From Odontesthes bonariensis (lineage: Eukaryota > Chordata > Actinopteri > Atheriniformes > Atherinopsidae), in the NCBI RefSeq assembly GCF_027942865.1, contig NC_134514.1, forward strand, positions 1,058,169 to 1,122,168: a stretch of 64,000 nucleotides of DNA, read 5' to 3'. Shown here piece by piece: positions 32,609 to 43,734 of the stretch. The notes under the pieces were generated by a model, which was not told the DNA's origin, did not search any database, and saw only the letters and a list, made by a program, of their open reading frames with translations. Numbering within the stretch: the first letter of the stretch is position 1; every line of letters begins with the position of its first letter. The position numbers were made by a program, and so were the translations under genes.

Positions 32609-33970
32609 AAGGGACAGTTCGCCTCTTTTGACATGAAGCTGTATGACATCTGTTGAGTTGTAAATACATTTTATGTTAGTTATCCCATATATACTCTGTT
32701 TTGTTGTATTGATTAAGAGTTTTAAGCAAAGTTGTGCTTTGCTCATTTGTGTGAAGATCGTAAATTCCACTGTTAGGAATGTGGTCTGGTCAGGCCTGAA
32801 ACTGGATCCCCCTTCCCTTCTTTTGAGAGCTGTTTGTAAGCAAGACACACCCATTTTCCAAATAAAGTTGAGGAGACATGATGGAGAAGCTTCAGAGCGT
32901 TTTTTGAGAGTGTAAAAAGCTGTCTCCTCATTGCTCTCCTCATGAGTAAAAAATCCTAAACGTCTCTCTCTCTCTTCTTTATGTAATTCTAAGTATTTGA
33001 ACCTGACAACATCCCATATTAGCAACATCATTTCTGAACATCTTCTTACCCCCTGCTGCGTCCTGTGAGCAGAGTTCCAGCCTCGTTTTGGTGTTGATGA
33101 AGGTAGTCCGGCTAGTTGGCTGGGGTTTAAAAAATAAAGCGTTTTGCTTCTCAAAACAATATGCGTTCAACAGAGTAATACATTTGCATCACAAAATGGT
33201 TCAACAGGAAAAAGTCAGAGCTCACAATCTCTTGGCCCTATTTTCTCTCCCTTCGTATCACTGCCTGCTGCCGCCTGCCGACAGCCGAGAACGATTTTGT
33301 GAGCAAATCCGCAGGCGTTTCAGCTGTTTATCACCATATGCCCTCCATTGTGGCAGCCCCTCAGCTGATCAGGTCTAAAGAATAGTCCTGCGTCCAATTT
33401 GGTGGTGATTTGATGATAAAAAGTTTATCTTTAAGCTTGCCCTGAATTCGGTTTTATTCTGTTCAGTTTCTGTTTAAACTGCGTGGATGACACTGATGTG
33501 TCTTTGTTCAACATAGCGTCACAAAATGGCGGACCTATTGTTTTGCCTTTGTTCAAGATGGCGGCCCAAGATGGCGGACCTGTTGTTTTGGACAAAGGGC
33601 TCCTCACGTGGTGACTCTGTTTTTGTGAATCAAAGGCCTGTTACTTTTCAAACCAGTTGTATAACCCTTGTATCAGAAGTAAACCAGTTCTTTTCGAATA
33701 CCTAGCTTCAGGGTCAGGGGTTAGCCCTGCTTATCACTGCTCAACACAAATAAAACACAACAGAAGAATAAATGTATCGAATCAGCTGATTTATTCTGAT
33801 TTATTGCTCTGTCTCTCTTTAGTTTTATATTCATAAAAACTAAAAAACATGTTTTCATCATAGTACAATATAATGTAAATTATCCATATGCCCCATATTT
33901 TATCCATATACCCTATATTTCTTATTGGTTTAGTCTGCTCAGTTAAATCTATTTTTTTTTACCTTTATTG
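32609..33970. other. Non-coding, probable dispersed repeats
   Basis: It begins TTAAAGGGACAGTTCGCC, and a related CATCCCATATTAGCAACATC segment follows at about 33008. I recall these as parts of a common fish non-autonomous element but cannot define its ends. Two copies of AAGATGGCGGCC/ACAAAATGGCGGACC lie at 33520-33580. No gene is seen. Confidence 0.35.
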
Positions 33971-34971
33971 TTAAAGGAAAACGCTGGAAAGTTTCAAATG
34001 TACTATTTTCCCTGGAAGATGTTCCCCAAACTCAATTTCTCACCTTGTTTACATTTGTCAGCCCGAGAGAGTAACATTCGCGAATGTTTGAAATTCAAGT
34101 TATACCGCTCTGGCTCTGCCTCCCTAGCGCCGCCATGTTCACTCAACATGACGTCAGAAATGCAAACATTTTTTCTACAGCAATGGAAGACACTTACGAA
34201 CTGTCTTGGTCTGACTCGGACCCGGAGATAGAATGCGAAGTTTCGCCTGAGTCCGAGTCAGATCATGATCAGCCTCTCGATCCAAGTTATGTTAGCTTAG
34301 CCATCAGCCGAGATGGTCGGATAAGGCTAAAAATAAGGACGGACAAGTGGCTGTCGCAGCAGCCGCGGCACCGCCGCCAAATGCTAACGACTCACCGGTT
34401 GTATCCACGAGCCGTGAGGCGTTTCCGGACCCCATGCCCAACCTTGTGTACCGTTTCCAGGCCTACCGGCAGGTGACCTACTTTCTCCATGGGAGACTTG
34501 GGAAGCGCTTCCGAAGAGTGATTCCCTCCTGTGCGGTGTGGGCGATCAGGGATAAATATGAGTCGCAGGACGGGACCTACAAGGGTTTCCTTCACGCCGA
34601 CGAGGCAGTTGTAGACTATCACTACAGATATATGTGAACATACATGTTGAAATAAAAATAATTTCTAATTCTACTATATACAGGTAGTATTCAATCATTG
34701 TGTATTTCCAAGTTACACTCTACACTTTGTTAGAGCACACTCCCGCCACACAAGTAGAATTTTTGTTTCCGCTGCACAAGTAGAATTTGCATTTCTGACG
34801 TAAAATATGCCCGGATGTGGCTGAACATGGCTGCGCCCATGGCTAGAAGTGAAAAAATCTGGGAGCGCAAGGTTATGGGTTGAATAATGTAAAACAGTGT
34901 GAGAAATCGATTTTGGGGGACAGGTGTCAGGGAAAATAGAAAAATTGAAATTTTCCGACGTTTTCCTTTAA
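33971..34971 (+). mobile_element. TTAA-flanked DNA element (Kolobok- or piggyBac-like) with P2X7-type domain
   Basis: TTAA lies at 33971-33974 and 34968-34971. Immediately inside are inverted repeats AGGAAAACG / CGTTTTCCT that extend imperfectly to about 24 bp (GGAAA and TTTCAA also match). The 993-bp element has no transposase. It codes instead for an acidic leader and the C-terminal half of a P2X7 cytosolic (ballast) domain. TTAA targets are used by Kolobok and piggyBac; an AGG start leans to Kolobok. Confidence 0.75.
34183..34637 (+). pseudogene. P2X7-type cytosolic domain protein, broken
   Basis: It starts MEDTYELSWSDSDPEIECEV, an acidic leader typical of fish proteins that carry the P2X7 intracellular domain. 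A frame change at about 34345 leads to YRFQAYRQVTYFLHGRLGKR, FRRVIPSCAVWAIRDKYESQ and DGTYKGFLHADEA, the conserved end of that domain. The cysteine-rich zinc-binding core expected between the two parts is missing. TTTTTTCTACAG just before the ATG could be a splice acceptor. The domain is recognised from memory. Confidence 0.7.
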
Positions 34972-34984
34972 ATGTACAAATCTG

Positions 34985-35215
34985 TTTTTAATTTATTTTA
35001 TTTAGTTTACTGATGTTCATCATCATTATTATTATTATTATTACTATTATCATTATTTACCCTACTCTTCATACTGTAGATCTGTATATAGCTGATGTTT
35101 ATTCACTATTTTTATTCTATTCTATTTGCTTGTTTTTACTTTAATTGTTTACATATCTTTTATACTGTACGCTGCTGCAACACAATAATTTCCCAAATTG
35201 GGATGAATAAAGTAC

Positions 35216-35257
<42 letters not shown>

Positions 35258-35258
35258 G
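34985..35258 (+). mobile_element. LINE/SINE 3' tail with (CTAT)n microsatellite
   Basis: CTGCAACACAATAATTTCCC, then TTGGGATGAATAAAGTACTT, then about 11 copies of a TATC-type tetranucleotide (35214-35256) form the standard 3' end of a Rex1/CR1-like fish LINE or its SINE. Upstream is an A/T-rich, ATT-repeat stretch. No coding sequence. Confidence 0.6.
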
Positions 35259-35997
35259 ATGTAGTCTCAGTCTGGCTCTGCCTCAGTTCTGATCTTTGTT
35301 CAGTTTCTACTTTATTCTGTCTCAGTTTCCCAGACTCACCAGAATTCATCCTCAGTCCAGCTTTATTCTGATGCTTTAAGTGGACCGTCGGAGTCTTCAC
35401 CTTTATCCACAACTTTTCTTTGGAAGTTCTCATCAGCAGTTATTTAGTTCACTTAGAAAGAAAAAAGATATTTACCAGAACTTTGTTAAATGTTTTCTGA
35501 TTGGAAAAGGTTCTCGTCAGAATCTAGAAAGTTTCTGATCCCTTCTTGATCCCATTTCTTCAGGATCAATAATCAGCGCATTTGTTTGTTTAATCTTCTC
35601 AGCTTTTCTGAAAATGTTGTTGATTATGTGTCTAAGTGATGAAACTTTTGTCAGATAAACTTTGTTTGCATTGCTGATGGAAGCTGAAGTTGCATCACTG
35701 CAGCTCATTACTGAAGTCCCTGATGTCCGAGGTCGCCTCAGCGACTCAACACGTTTGTCCCTGAGGCGTCTTCAGCTTTAGCCACAGTTTCTGTTCGTTT
35801 CCTCTGAACCAGAGAGACCAATCAGGCGTCCGTCTGTCCGCAGAGTGCTGAGGACACTAATGACCTCCCATCAGACCGTTCTGCAACAACACGCCTCAGG
35901 AGGAACGACACAGCAAACTTTAGTTGTATTAGTCACGAAAATGATTAGATGTGAAATTAACTGAAGTTTGGAAACACTTTGTGTTATCATACCAGGT
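35259..35997. other. Intergenic, nothing recognised
   Basis: No reading frame, repeat or RNA gene is convincing here. Confidence 0.4.
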
Positions 35998-36631
35998 TTA
36001 ACCCTTTGTGCGGTCTTAACATTGTGTTTACTCTCCTTTGTCCTACGGGTCAGAAATGAGCCGCCCTACCAAAGGCCCAAAATAAAGCAACTTACTTTAA
36101 TTTTAAATCCAAAATCTATTTAGTATGATGAAGCCACCTGTTATTTATCTATTCAACTCAATTCAATACATTTTTTATCATGTATCTTTTGTTACACAAT
36201 ACAAAAAGACAATCACCAGTTTTCAGGATTACACTTTTTTTTTTTTACTGTCAGTTGGACCAACAGTTTTCTTGTTTTCTCAGTTTTCTTTTACATAATA
36301 AAGGTTTATTATTGCTATTATATAAATGTGAAGTAATTACTTCTGAATTAATTATATTGAAAGGGAAAAAAACAGTGAACTTTTTTCTGGTGTTTAAATG
36401 TTTTTATAATTCACGGGTCAGAAATGACCCATAAGACAATCTTTGTACCCTAGTGGTGTACAGCCCACATGGCAACATAAACAAAAATAAAGTGTGACTT
36501 TTTCTAATGATGGGGTCCCTTTAGGAAAAGTCATGAAATTTCAAGTTGGAAAAAGATAGTTTAAGGTGTTTTTTCTACAGCTAAACATGGTGGTGGCTCA
36601 CTTTGGACCCGCAGGACAACAGGAGGGTTAA
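35998..36631 (+). mobile_element. piggyBac-like MITE, copy 1
   Basis: It starts TTAACCCTTTGTGCGG, ends GGAGGGTTAA, and is therefore flanked by TTAA with CCC/GGG termini as in piggyBac. Inside the ends are inverted CCTACGGGTCA / GACCCGCAGGAC motifs. It has no transposase. It is one of three copies here (also 53784-54359 and, inverted, 62259-63000). Confidence 0.8.
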
Positions 36632-37461
36632 AGTACAGAACAAACAGATATTTCTTCTTCTTCTCTGATCTCAAACATCGGTTCTATGACTGAAAGCAGC
36701 TGTTTTCCTCTGACATTTGGATCTTTATCCCATCCAACCAACTCTGAATCCAGTTACAGAAACACAGAGCATCGCACTTCCTCCATGTTTGACCCAAATC
36801 CTTTCCAGGAGCCCGACTCCAAACCCAGCTTTCATTAATGAGATTCCACTTTATTATCATTATTTTTGGGACAGATTGATTCCTCTTAACAACCTAAAAA
36901 CAGCATCATCTGTTCTGCTTTCTCATCACAGTATTCTGCTGAAATATAAACAGTAACTCAACTAAAAACTTTATATTCCTGCCGATGAGAGATTTTCTTT
37001 CACATGTCCACCAGGTTTTAGTATTTTGGAAATTTGGCTAATTTTTTTTACTCATAAACCAGTAAACAAGGTTAACTTGATAGACATTGTAAGGGGGTTG
37101 GAGGAAATGTTTTACTAACTTTAAGCTAACTAAACAGCTGAAAATAAAAGAGAGATTCTGAGACGCGTGACTGAGGATTACTGATAATCCTTTGTCCTCA
37201 TTTTCTGATGTGGGAATGTTCACAAACCAGCAGGTAGCACGGCCGTCCAACTGAGCCGGATTTGAAAGTGGGAGATACGAGTTCTTTAGCATCCAGGGCA
37301 GTTAGCGACAGCTGGTATTGGTTATGATGAAACTGGAGCTGCCATTTAACGTTCTAAAGATCTCATCACACAGTACAGATGTGACATATCTGTCAGTTAG
37401 TCATGTGTTGTTCATCTGAGGTTTGGTTCCCCTCATTTTGGGACTTAATAGGTATATAACA
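36632..37461. other. Intergenic, nothing recognised
   Basis: Unique-looking sequence between two MITEs. No gene supported. Confidence 0.4.
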
Positions 37462-37864
37462 CACTGGAAAAAATGCCTCTCAAAAAATAAGTAAGAAAAA
37501 CAACAAATACTTGAAAAAAGCACAAAAATCTGCCAATGGAACTAGTGAAAATCGGCTTGTCAAGATTTCTTGAAATAAAATGTGATATTTAGGACTTTTG
37601 AGTTAAAAGTGATCTTGAAATTAGCTTAAAGACCTCTTTAAATTAAAAAAAAAAGCTTGTTTCATGTGAAATATGACTCAAAATAAGATGTTTTCAAGAC
37701 TTTTTCACTTAACAAGATATTCCAGATGTATTGTATTAAAACAAGTCCCTATATCTGGCTGTAATGGTGCTTGTTAGGCAGTTGTGTCTTATATTAAGTG
37801 TAATGAGATATTTTGACTAGAAATGAGACCAATATACTTGGTAAGATTTAGATTTTTTCCAGTG
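37462..37864. mobile_element. Fold-back MITE with CACTGGAAAAAA termini, copy 1
   Basis: It begins CACTGGAAAAAATG and ends ATTTTTTCCAGTG. The two halves are largely complementary. No coding sequence. A reverse copy is at 53314-53649. The superfamily is uncertain (hAT-like). Confidence 0.7.
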
Positions 37865-38329
37865 CATGACTATGAGTTGGAGATGTGACTCGGTGAAGGA
37901 TAGGGGCACAGACCTATTCTCTGGGGCTAGAGCTGGGCAGAATAGTTCTCAGAGGAAAGTGAGTGTAGCTGGAGAGAATAAAAGTGGTAGGCTCAAGTAA
38001 AATAGTTAGAGGCCTTAAAATGCATCAGGGAAGAAAGAGATGTGTGGTAAAGGAAGGGCAGTGTGGCCGAATCGATCAGTACTTTTTAAGAAGTCAATCA
38101 AGTAAGTCGGATGGAGTCCAGCGGCAGGTAGGAAACCACAGTCCAAAGGATATCAATAACACAGCTACAGAGGGGGAGGAGGAGGTTCTAAGAAGGGATG
38201 CAGCTGATACTGAGGTGAACAGGCCAGTTAGAGAGAGAAATATGGAGCAGAAAGCTAGAGTTAAGTGGCCTAGGGCAAATAGTAACAAAGAATGGGAGGC
38301 AGTCAATAAAGATTTGTAGATAATATTAG

Positions 38330-39158
38330 TAAGTAAGTAAGTTAGTAATCTTTATTTGTACAGCGCCTTTCACAGACCAGAGTCACAAAGCGCTTTACAG
38401 GTAGAATAGAAAAACACAGTTAAGAAGTACATAAAAGTATAAGTTTAAGAAGGCCAAGGCAACTCAGTGACAATCATAGCAGCCCCAAGACAATTAAGAA
38501 AAAACCTGAACAAATAAAAAGGTCTTCAGTTGCCTTTTGAAGGCGTCAACAGACTCCATCGAGCATAGCATGAGCGGAAGATCGTTCCAAAGCCTGGAAG
38601 GATCGGTCTCCTTTGGTCCGGCACCATCAGAAGGTTCTGATCCACAGACCTCAGATCCCTAGCTGGGGTGTAAGACTGGATCAGATCTCTGATGTAAGGT
38701 GGAGCCTGACCATGCAATGCTCGGAAAGTTAAAACCAAAATTTTAAAATTTATCCTAGAGGAAACTGGTAGCCAATGAAGAGCTTTAAGAACAGGAGTTA
38801 TGTGAGTCCTCCTATTAGAGCGGGTCAGAATTCTGGCTGCAGAGTTTTGCACCAACTGCAGGCGAGACAGCTCCTTCTTGTTCAGACATGAAAACAGACT
38901 ATTACAATAGTCCAAACGCAAAGACACAAATGCATGAATGATCAGCTCCAAATCATTTTGTGACACCATTTTCCAGAGTTTGGAGATTTTCCTCAGTTGA
39001 AAAAAGCAGTTTTTGGTCAGCTGTTTGACGTGTCTTTGTCAAACACAACACCCAGGTTCCTTAGGCTCGGTTTAACAGACTGGCCCAAGTCACCCAAGTA
39101 CTGGTTAATCCCTGGAATGGAGTCATCAGGGGCAATAACCAGTGTTTCTGTTTTGTCC
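38330..39158 (-). mobile_element. L2-clade LINE 3' fragment nested in the RLE element
   Basis: A 7-bp target repeat ATATTAG flanks it (38323-38329 and 39159-39165). It starts (on the plus strand) with TAAG repeats and a TTTGTACAGCGCCTTTCAC tail. The minus strand codes for IIHAFVSLRLDYCNSLFSCL, LQLVQNSAARILTRS and HITPVLKALHWLPVSSRINF, the L2 RT thumb region. It splits a reading frame that resumes after it. Confidence 0.88.
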
Positions 39159-39483
39159 ATATTAGGTAGGTTAGGAGGAAATGCAAGCGATAGGCTAGAG
39201 AAGATGGGAGATATAATTTACTCCTATGGTGTAGAAAGATTTGGGGTGCAAGATAGAAAGAGAGTTGAAAGAGTACATTTAGTTAAGTCTAGGCGGCAAA
39301 AAGAGATGGAGAAATTGGTTAAGGAAAGAAGAAATTTAAGAAAGCAGTGGAAAATATCTACAGAAGAAGAGAGAGAGGGAATTAATGTTTTGCAGGAAGA
39401 ATTGAGAGGCAGGCTAGCAATACTCAGAAGGGCTGAACGTCTTAGGAAAAAGAGAAAGAAGAAAGAATATGAATATGTCTTGT

Positions 39484-40268
39484 AACATCAAGATGACGTA
39501 TTTCTGCCTGGTGCGCGCCATGAAAAGGCGGCGTGGCGCGTAGTCGGGCACCAGTCAAAATTTGAAACTTGGCGCGCACGTAAAACGACAAACCGGACGG
39601 ACCAACTCGAAAACAGGCACGCGGCTGCCGGTTGTCATGTAAAATACTTTGTGCTATTATTTGTAAATAAATGATGTCGTTAAGAATTTGCTGTTGTTTC
39701 ATTCACTGGAAGCAGCGTTGAGTATCAGCGCCATATAAAACCATCTGTTATTATTATTGTTGCATCCTGAAAGGTAACGATAATTCCAAAGTGTGTCCAT
39801 TGAAGCACACTATTTCATAACAAACAAACAAACAAAAGGTAACACAATACACTTAAAGTCCTATAACAATATTCTAAGGACTGTATCAGACTATAGAAAA
39901 CACCTATTGAAATTTCAACTTCTGCAGGCTCATCAGCTATTATGAAAAATAATCTTTCTCTTTCGTCACCTTTTCGCCGGTAAGGTTCTTTTTTAAAATG
40001 ATTTTTAATTGTTTTTTATTTTTATTTATTTTTATTACTTTTTATTTTTTTTTAGGTAAGGTTCTAAGCAGAAGCTTCACTGATGGCAGCGCTGCAGGGG
40101 CATTGTTTTCTTCTCAACTATCGTCGTTGCAGAGCGGTATCCTTCACGTAGCAGCGACACCTCTGTGACGGAGAAGATTGGCGCTATATATGGCTGGCAC
40201 GACACTGTGACATCATCAACACCGTTCGTGAGAGCCATCACGGCAACTATACTGGGCCCTTTAGGCGA
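39484..40268 (+). repeat. 0.78-kb segment inserted in the RLE element, right copy
   Basis: This is the reverse-complement counterpart of 31437-32214, nearly identical. Together with the nuclease domain it forms inverted arms facing each other across 7.3 kb. Confidence 0.7.
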
Positions 40269-40279
40269 AGAGAGGGGCA

Positions 40280-40774
40280 ATTCAGTTTGTTCAAGAGGGG
40301 GAGAAAGTTAATAAAACGATTAGGAGGCACGGCAGCTTGGAGGATGCTTGTGATTGGGAGATGCAGGTAGATTTAGGAAATAAGCTTGTTGTTCCCCAGG
40401 AGATAGCCTCTACAAATCTAAAGCCTGATATAGTCTTGTGGTCTAGGAGTAGAATGAGAGTCTGTTTCATAGAGCTGACTGTTCCTTGGGAGGAATCAGT
40501 AGCAGAAGCATATGAAAGGAAAAAGCTTAGATATGTGGAGTTGGGGGCAGAAGCAGAGCAGCGAGGATGGAAGGTTAGAATCTGTCCAGTGGAAGTAGGA
40601 TGTAGAGGATTTGTTGCAAAGTCTGTTGTCTCATTGCTGAGGGAGCTGGGTGTAAGTGGACAGAGTGTGAGGAAAATAGTGAAGGAAGTGTCAGATGAAG
40701 CAGTAAAGTCCAGTCAGTGGATTTGGATTAGAAGAAGCAATAGCAGCTGGGGGCCCAGCAGGGGGAGCACTTAG
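40280..40774 (+). pseudogene. RLE-type C-terminal nuclease domain, right copy
   Basis: It codes for EDACDWEMQVDLGNKLVVP, LKPDIVLWSRSRMRVCFIEL, TVPWEESVAEAYERKKLRY and CPVEVGCRGFVAKSVVSLL, almost the same as the left copy. An early frame change near 40300 separates the first residues. No RT is attached. Confidence 0.65.
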
Positions 40775-40952
40775 GGTAAACAGACTCTTGGAAGAAGCAA
40801 AGAAGAAGTTCAAGACATTTAAGTGGAGGGTGTGGCCCATGTGTAACCAGGCAGCCATTTTAGGTGAGTTGGCCTGTATGGCTTTGTTTTTGCTGGCATT
40901 TTTAGTGACTGTAGGACTGTTTAGGTGAGTTAGTCTGCTGAATCTGCTAGTG

Positions 40953-41321
40953 CAATGGTTCCCAAACATTCTCTGCTGGGCCCCCCTTTGGTACATAAGA
41001 CATTTTTTACCGAAGCTTGTTCAGCTTCAAGCTGTCACAAGCTAGAGTTTTAAGACAGACAACACACTGCGGTATCTCCTCGTAACCCACCGTTTTACAG
41101 GTGAAGCCAAAGGCAAGATATGTGTCACCATATATACTTTTCTTTGCCATGGAAGGAAATTGCTTTGGAAGCATATTTGGCATCATCCTCTGCTTTGCGT
41201 TTACATGGGAGCCCCATCAAAAACTTGTCCATGTTATGCTAGCAGTATCATTTATTTTAATTGATTAATTTGTGCATTCCCTCCTGCAATTGCTCTGTGC
41301 CTCCCAGTTTGGGAACCACTA
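40953..41321. mobile_element. hAT-type MITE
   Basis: Terminal inverted repeats are CAATGGTTCCCAAAC and GTTTGGGAACCACTA, one change each from the common CAGTGGTTCCCAAAC hAT end. It sits in the RLE 3' UTR; the left RLE copy has an empty site. The target repeat is not clear. No transposase. Confidence 0.8.
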
Positions 41322-41998
41322 TGTGTCTTGTCCTGCCTCCACCTCTGGCACCCTCTATACTTTCATTACCCCCTACCTGAACCAGGCTTTGATTCCCATT
41401 CCTACTTATCTTTACCTCTTCTATTTCTACCCCCTACCCAAACCAGGGTTTGAATCCCATTCCTACTTCGACCTAGACCAAACACTGATGAAAGGAGGTT
41501 CCCCCCTGATGACCCCAATGATGTTGGTCAGCACTGCTCACTGATCTATATAATAGGGAATCATTCACTGAGTCTGGTCCATTTTTTCTTTAGCACAAAT
41601 TTCTTGAGTTTACTTTGAAAATATTTCCATTATAACCTGATACACCATAAACACCTTGAGAAACCTTAGAATTAAAGGGGAGTGTACAGATATAAGATAT
41701 TCAGATCTAAAACTTCTGTTATCGGCCTGTTCTGGGAACTTTTTGGGTATTTTTGGTGTTTTTCTCTGTTCACAGGAAAACTTTAGACTTTGTTCTGTTA
41801 GTTCCAGATGAGACAGAAATCTTTCAGCTAGAAACTGGACACACAGTGGCATCTATGTTCTATCTGTCTGAAGGAGCAGGGTTGCGTCAGACGGCTGAAA
41901 CCAAAGGTTTAAAGAAGGTTTCATCTCGCTGTCGGTAAACATGGCGTCACTGGGGATGAGGTGTGTGCAGCCGGTGGTTTTCTTTGTCCTGAAGGACT

Positions 41999-42055
41999 TA
42001 TAAAGTTCAGCTGAGCAGCTTCAGAGCTGCGATGGCGAAGAAGAACAAACGGTAA
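41999..42055 (+). promoter_or_regulatory. Candidate OR5 promoter and 5' exon
   Basis: TATAAA (41999-42004) is followed about 30 bp later by a short leader with ATGGCGAAGAAGAACAAACG and then GGTAACTTTG, a plausible splice donor at about 42052. The same arrangement is kept in unit D. The likely acceptor is close to the coding ATG. Whether the short upstream ATG is translated is unknown. Confidence 0.4.
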
Positions 42056-42333
42056 CTTTGTGCAGCTTTGACACATCATTTCTAAAATCAGAGACATGTA
42101 GAAAGGTCAGGAAATATTTAATTCTTTTAAATCAAACTGCTTTATTTTCTGTTTTTGGTGAGAAAAAAAGATGCAAACATGAACTAAAGGGTTATATTTT
42201 CTTCTGTAAGTGAACACGTATTCTATAAAACTACGTTCAGTCCAACCTGTTTGTAAATGAACTATAAATGTAAATAATAAGTTTTGACCTGATAATAGAA
42301 CCTTTGAAATCTGCACCAAGTTTGATCAGAAGA

Positions 42334-43296
42334 ATGAAGTTAAATTCAACTTCATCAACTTTGTCTCATTTCATTCTTGGTGCTTATTTGAATGTTGGAA
42401 AGTTGAGATACTTCTTCTTCCTGATGGCCGCTTCGCTGTACGTTGTTATAGTCGTGGCCAACGCGTCGCTCATCGTGGTTATCAGTGTGAACAGGAGCTT
42501 ACATGAACCCATGTACATGTTTCTGTGCAGCCTGTTTGTAAATGAACTGTATGGTAGTTTAGGGCTGTTTCCATTCCTGCTGATTCAGATCCTCTCTGAC
42601 GTTCACACTGTTTCTGCTCCTCTCTGCTTCCTGCAGATCTTCTGTGTTTATACTTACGGAAGTGTTGAGTTTTGTAACTTGGCCGTCATGTCTTACGACA
42701 GATATGTGGCCATCTGTTATCCTCTGCAGTACAGCACACGCATGACGCTACGCAGCGCTGCTGTGATCATCGTTCTGACTTGGCTTTACTGTTTTGTGAA
42801 GTTTTTCATCAACTTGTCTTTAACCATCCGCTTGTCGTTCTGCGGAAACATCTTAAACAGTTTGTACTGTCAGAACTACGGGGTGGTTAAATTAGCCTGT
42901 TCTGACACCCAGGTGAATAACTTTTACGGTATTTTTGGTATTTTTCTCTCTGTTTTTGCTCCCCTGCTTCCAATCATCTTCTCCTACATGAAAATCCTGA
43001 GAGTGTGTTTCGTGGGTTCCAGGCAGATGAGGCAGAAGGCCGTCAGCACCTGCTCGCCTCACCTCGTGTCTCTCGTGAACTTTTCTTTCGGCAGCTGCTT
43101 TGAGATTCTTCAGAGCAGATTTGATCTGACCGGCGTCCCCGCTGAGCTGAAGCTCATTCTGTCCCTCTACTTTCTCATCATACAACCCTTTCTAAACCCT
43201 GTCATGTACGGACTGCAGATGTCAAAGATAAGAAAAATATACAAACACGTGCTCTGTTTTAAGATTATAGATCAGCGGAAAAATACTGCGTCATGA
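42334..43296 (+). CDS. Olfactory receptor OR5
   Basis: This is a 320-residue odorant GPCR from the first ATG in frame (MKLNSTSSTLSHF); the open frame extends ten codons upstream without an ATG. It has N4 glycosylation (NST), PMYMFLC near 59-65, MSYDRYVAICYP near 119-130, KAVSTCSPH near 235-243 and PFLNPVMYG near 285-293. It groups with OR3. It differs from OR6 at four residues only. Complete frame. Confidence 0.95.
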   Translation: MKLNSTSSTLSHFILGAYLNVGKLRYFFFLMAASLYVVIVVANASLIVVISVNRSLHEPMYMFLCSLFVNELYGSLGLFPFLLIQILSDVHTVSAPLCFLQIFCVYTYGSVEFCNLAVMSYDRYVAICYPLQYSTRMTLRSAAVIIVLTWLYCFVKFFINLSLTIRLSFCGNILNSLYCQNYGVVKLACSDTQVNNFYGIFGIFLSVFAPLLPIIFSYMKILRVCFVGSRQMRQKAVSTCSPHLVSLVNFSFGSCFEILQSRFDLTGVPAELKLILSLYFLIIQPFLNPVMYGLQMSKIRKIYKHVLCFKIIDQRKNTAS

Positions 43297-43734
43297 TTCA
43301 TTATGAACAGAAGATTAAAAACATGTGTGTTGATGTACGGAAGCCCGGAGCGGACGTGGTGCGTATAAACTTTTTTCTGATGGTTTTCTCCAGATAACGA
43401 GTTAATTTACCGATGGTTTTCGAGGCCACTTTTTCTCCCCAGTCCGCCCCTGTTTATATGTGTTTATATGTATTTCTGGCAAAGGTTTTTACCCATTTTT
43501 ACCCCCTTTCATTGAGAACTGAATAAAGTCGCCTATGAATCAAACATGGAATCTGGAGCGTTTTTGAAACTGAAAAAAGCAAAGAAGAATGGAATCAGGT
43601 TTAACACACACCAATCATGCCATTATCGTTATCTCCAGAAAACGATGACGGCACCTCTGGTGCATCATTGGGTAACCATGGAGACGGCCTGAAAGTTAAG
43701 ATATGAAAGTTATCTCTACGAGACAAACAAACTG
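43297..43734. other. OR5 3' flank, seed sequence of the array
   Basis: It contains CCAGTCCGCCCCTG (43439-43452), followed by TTTATATGTGTTTATATG, whose reverse complement is the unit of the adjacent array. A 155-bp stretch (43580-43720) is not in unit D. No gene. Confidence 0.55.

Larger units (their letters stand above)
37868..41465 (+). mobile_element. RLE-type non-LTR retrotransposon, right copy, with nested insertions
   Basis: The plus strand gives an N-terminal piece (RGLKMHQGRKRC, a finger-like motif, then CGRIDQYFLRSQSSKSDGVQ; 37984-38319). After an L2 insertion comes SDRLEKMGDIIYSYGVERFG and a lysine/arginine-rich helix ending LRRAERLRKKRKKKEYEY (about 39160-39478). The RT is deleted and the sequence jumps to the shared 0.78-kb segment (39484-40268), the nuclease domain (40280-40774), a 3' UTR with an hAT MITE (40953-41321) and the 57-bp-type tail. 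It is inverted relative to the left copy at 30515-32608. Confidence 0.65.
41322..43578 (+). repeat. Segmental OR duplication, unit C
   Basis: It is matched by 50826-52850 at an offset of 9,271 bp (measured at the OR start codons). It runs from the RLE 3' tail through a TATA box, a 5' exon and OR5 to the OR 3' flank. Unit C has about 240 bp (41431-41680) that unit D lacks. Confidence 0.92.

Noticed and set aside
38526-38969. Host gene on the minus strand (LDYCNSLFSCLNKKELS)
   Set aside because: It is the L2 LINE RT thumb region, flanked by a 7-bp target repeat.
42304-42333. Longer N-terminus for OR5 (and for OR6 at 51575)
   Set aside because: The extra ten codons begin with TTG, not ATG, and are not conserved in OR3. 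The MKLNST start fits the family.
43434-43452. CCAGTCCGCCCCTG as the end of a complete hAT element spanning the array
   Set aside because: It resembles an hAT end, and the inverted match at 50261 fits, but no 8-bp target repeat or element body is seen. An inverted copy of OR flank sequence explains it more simply.
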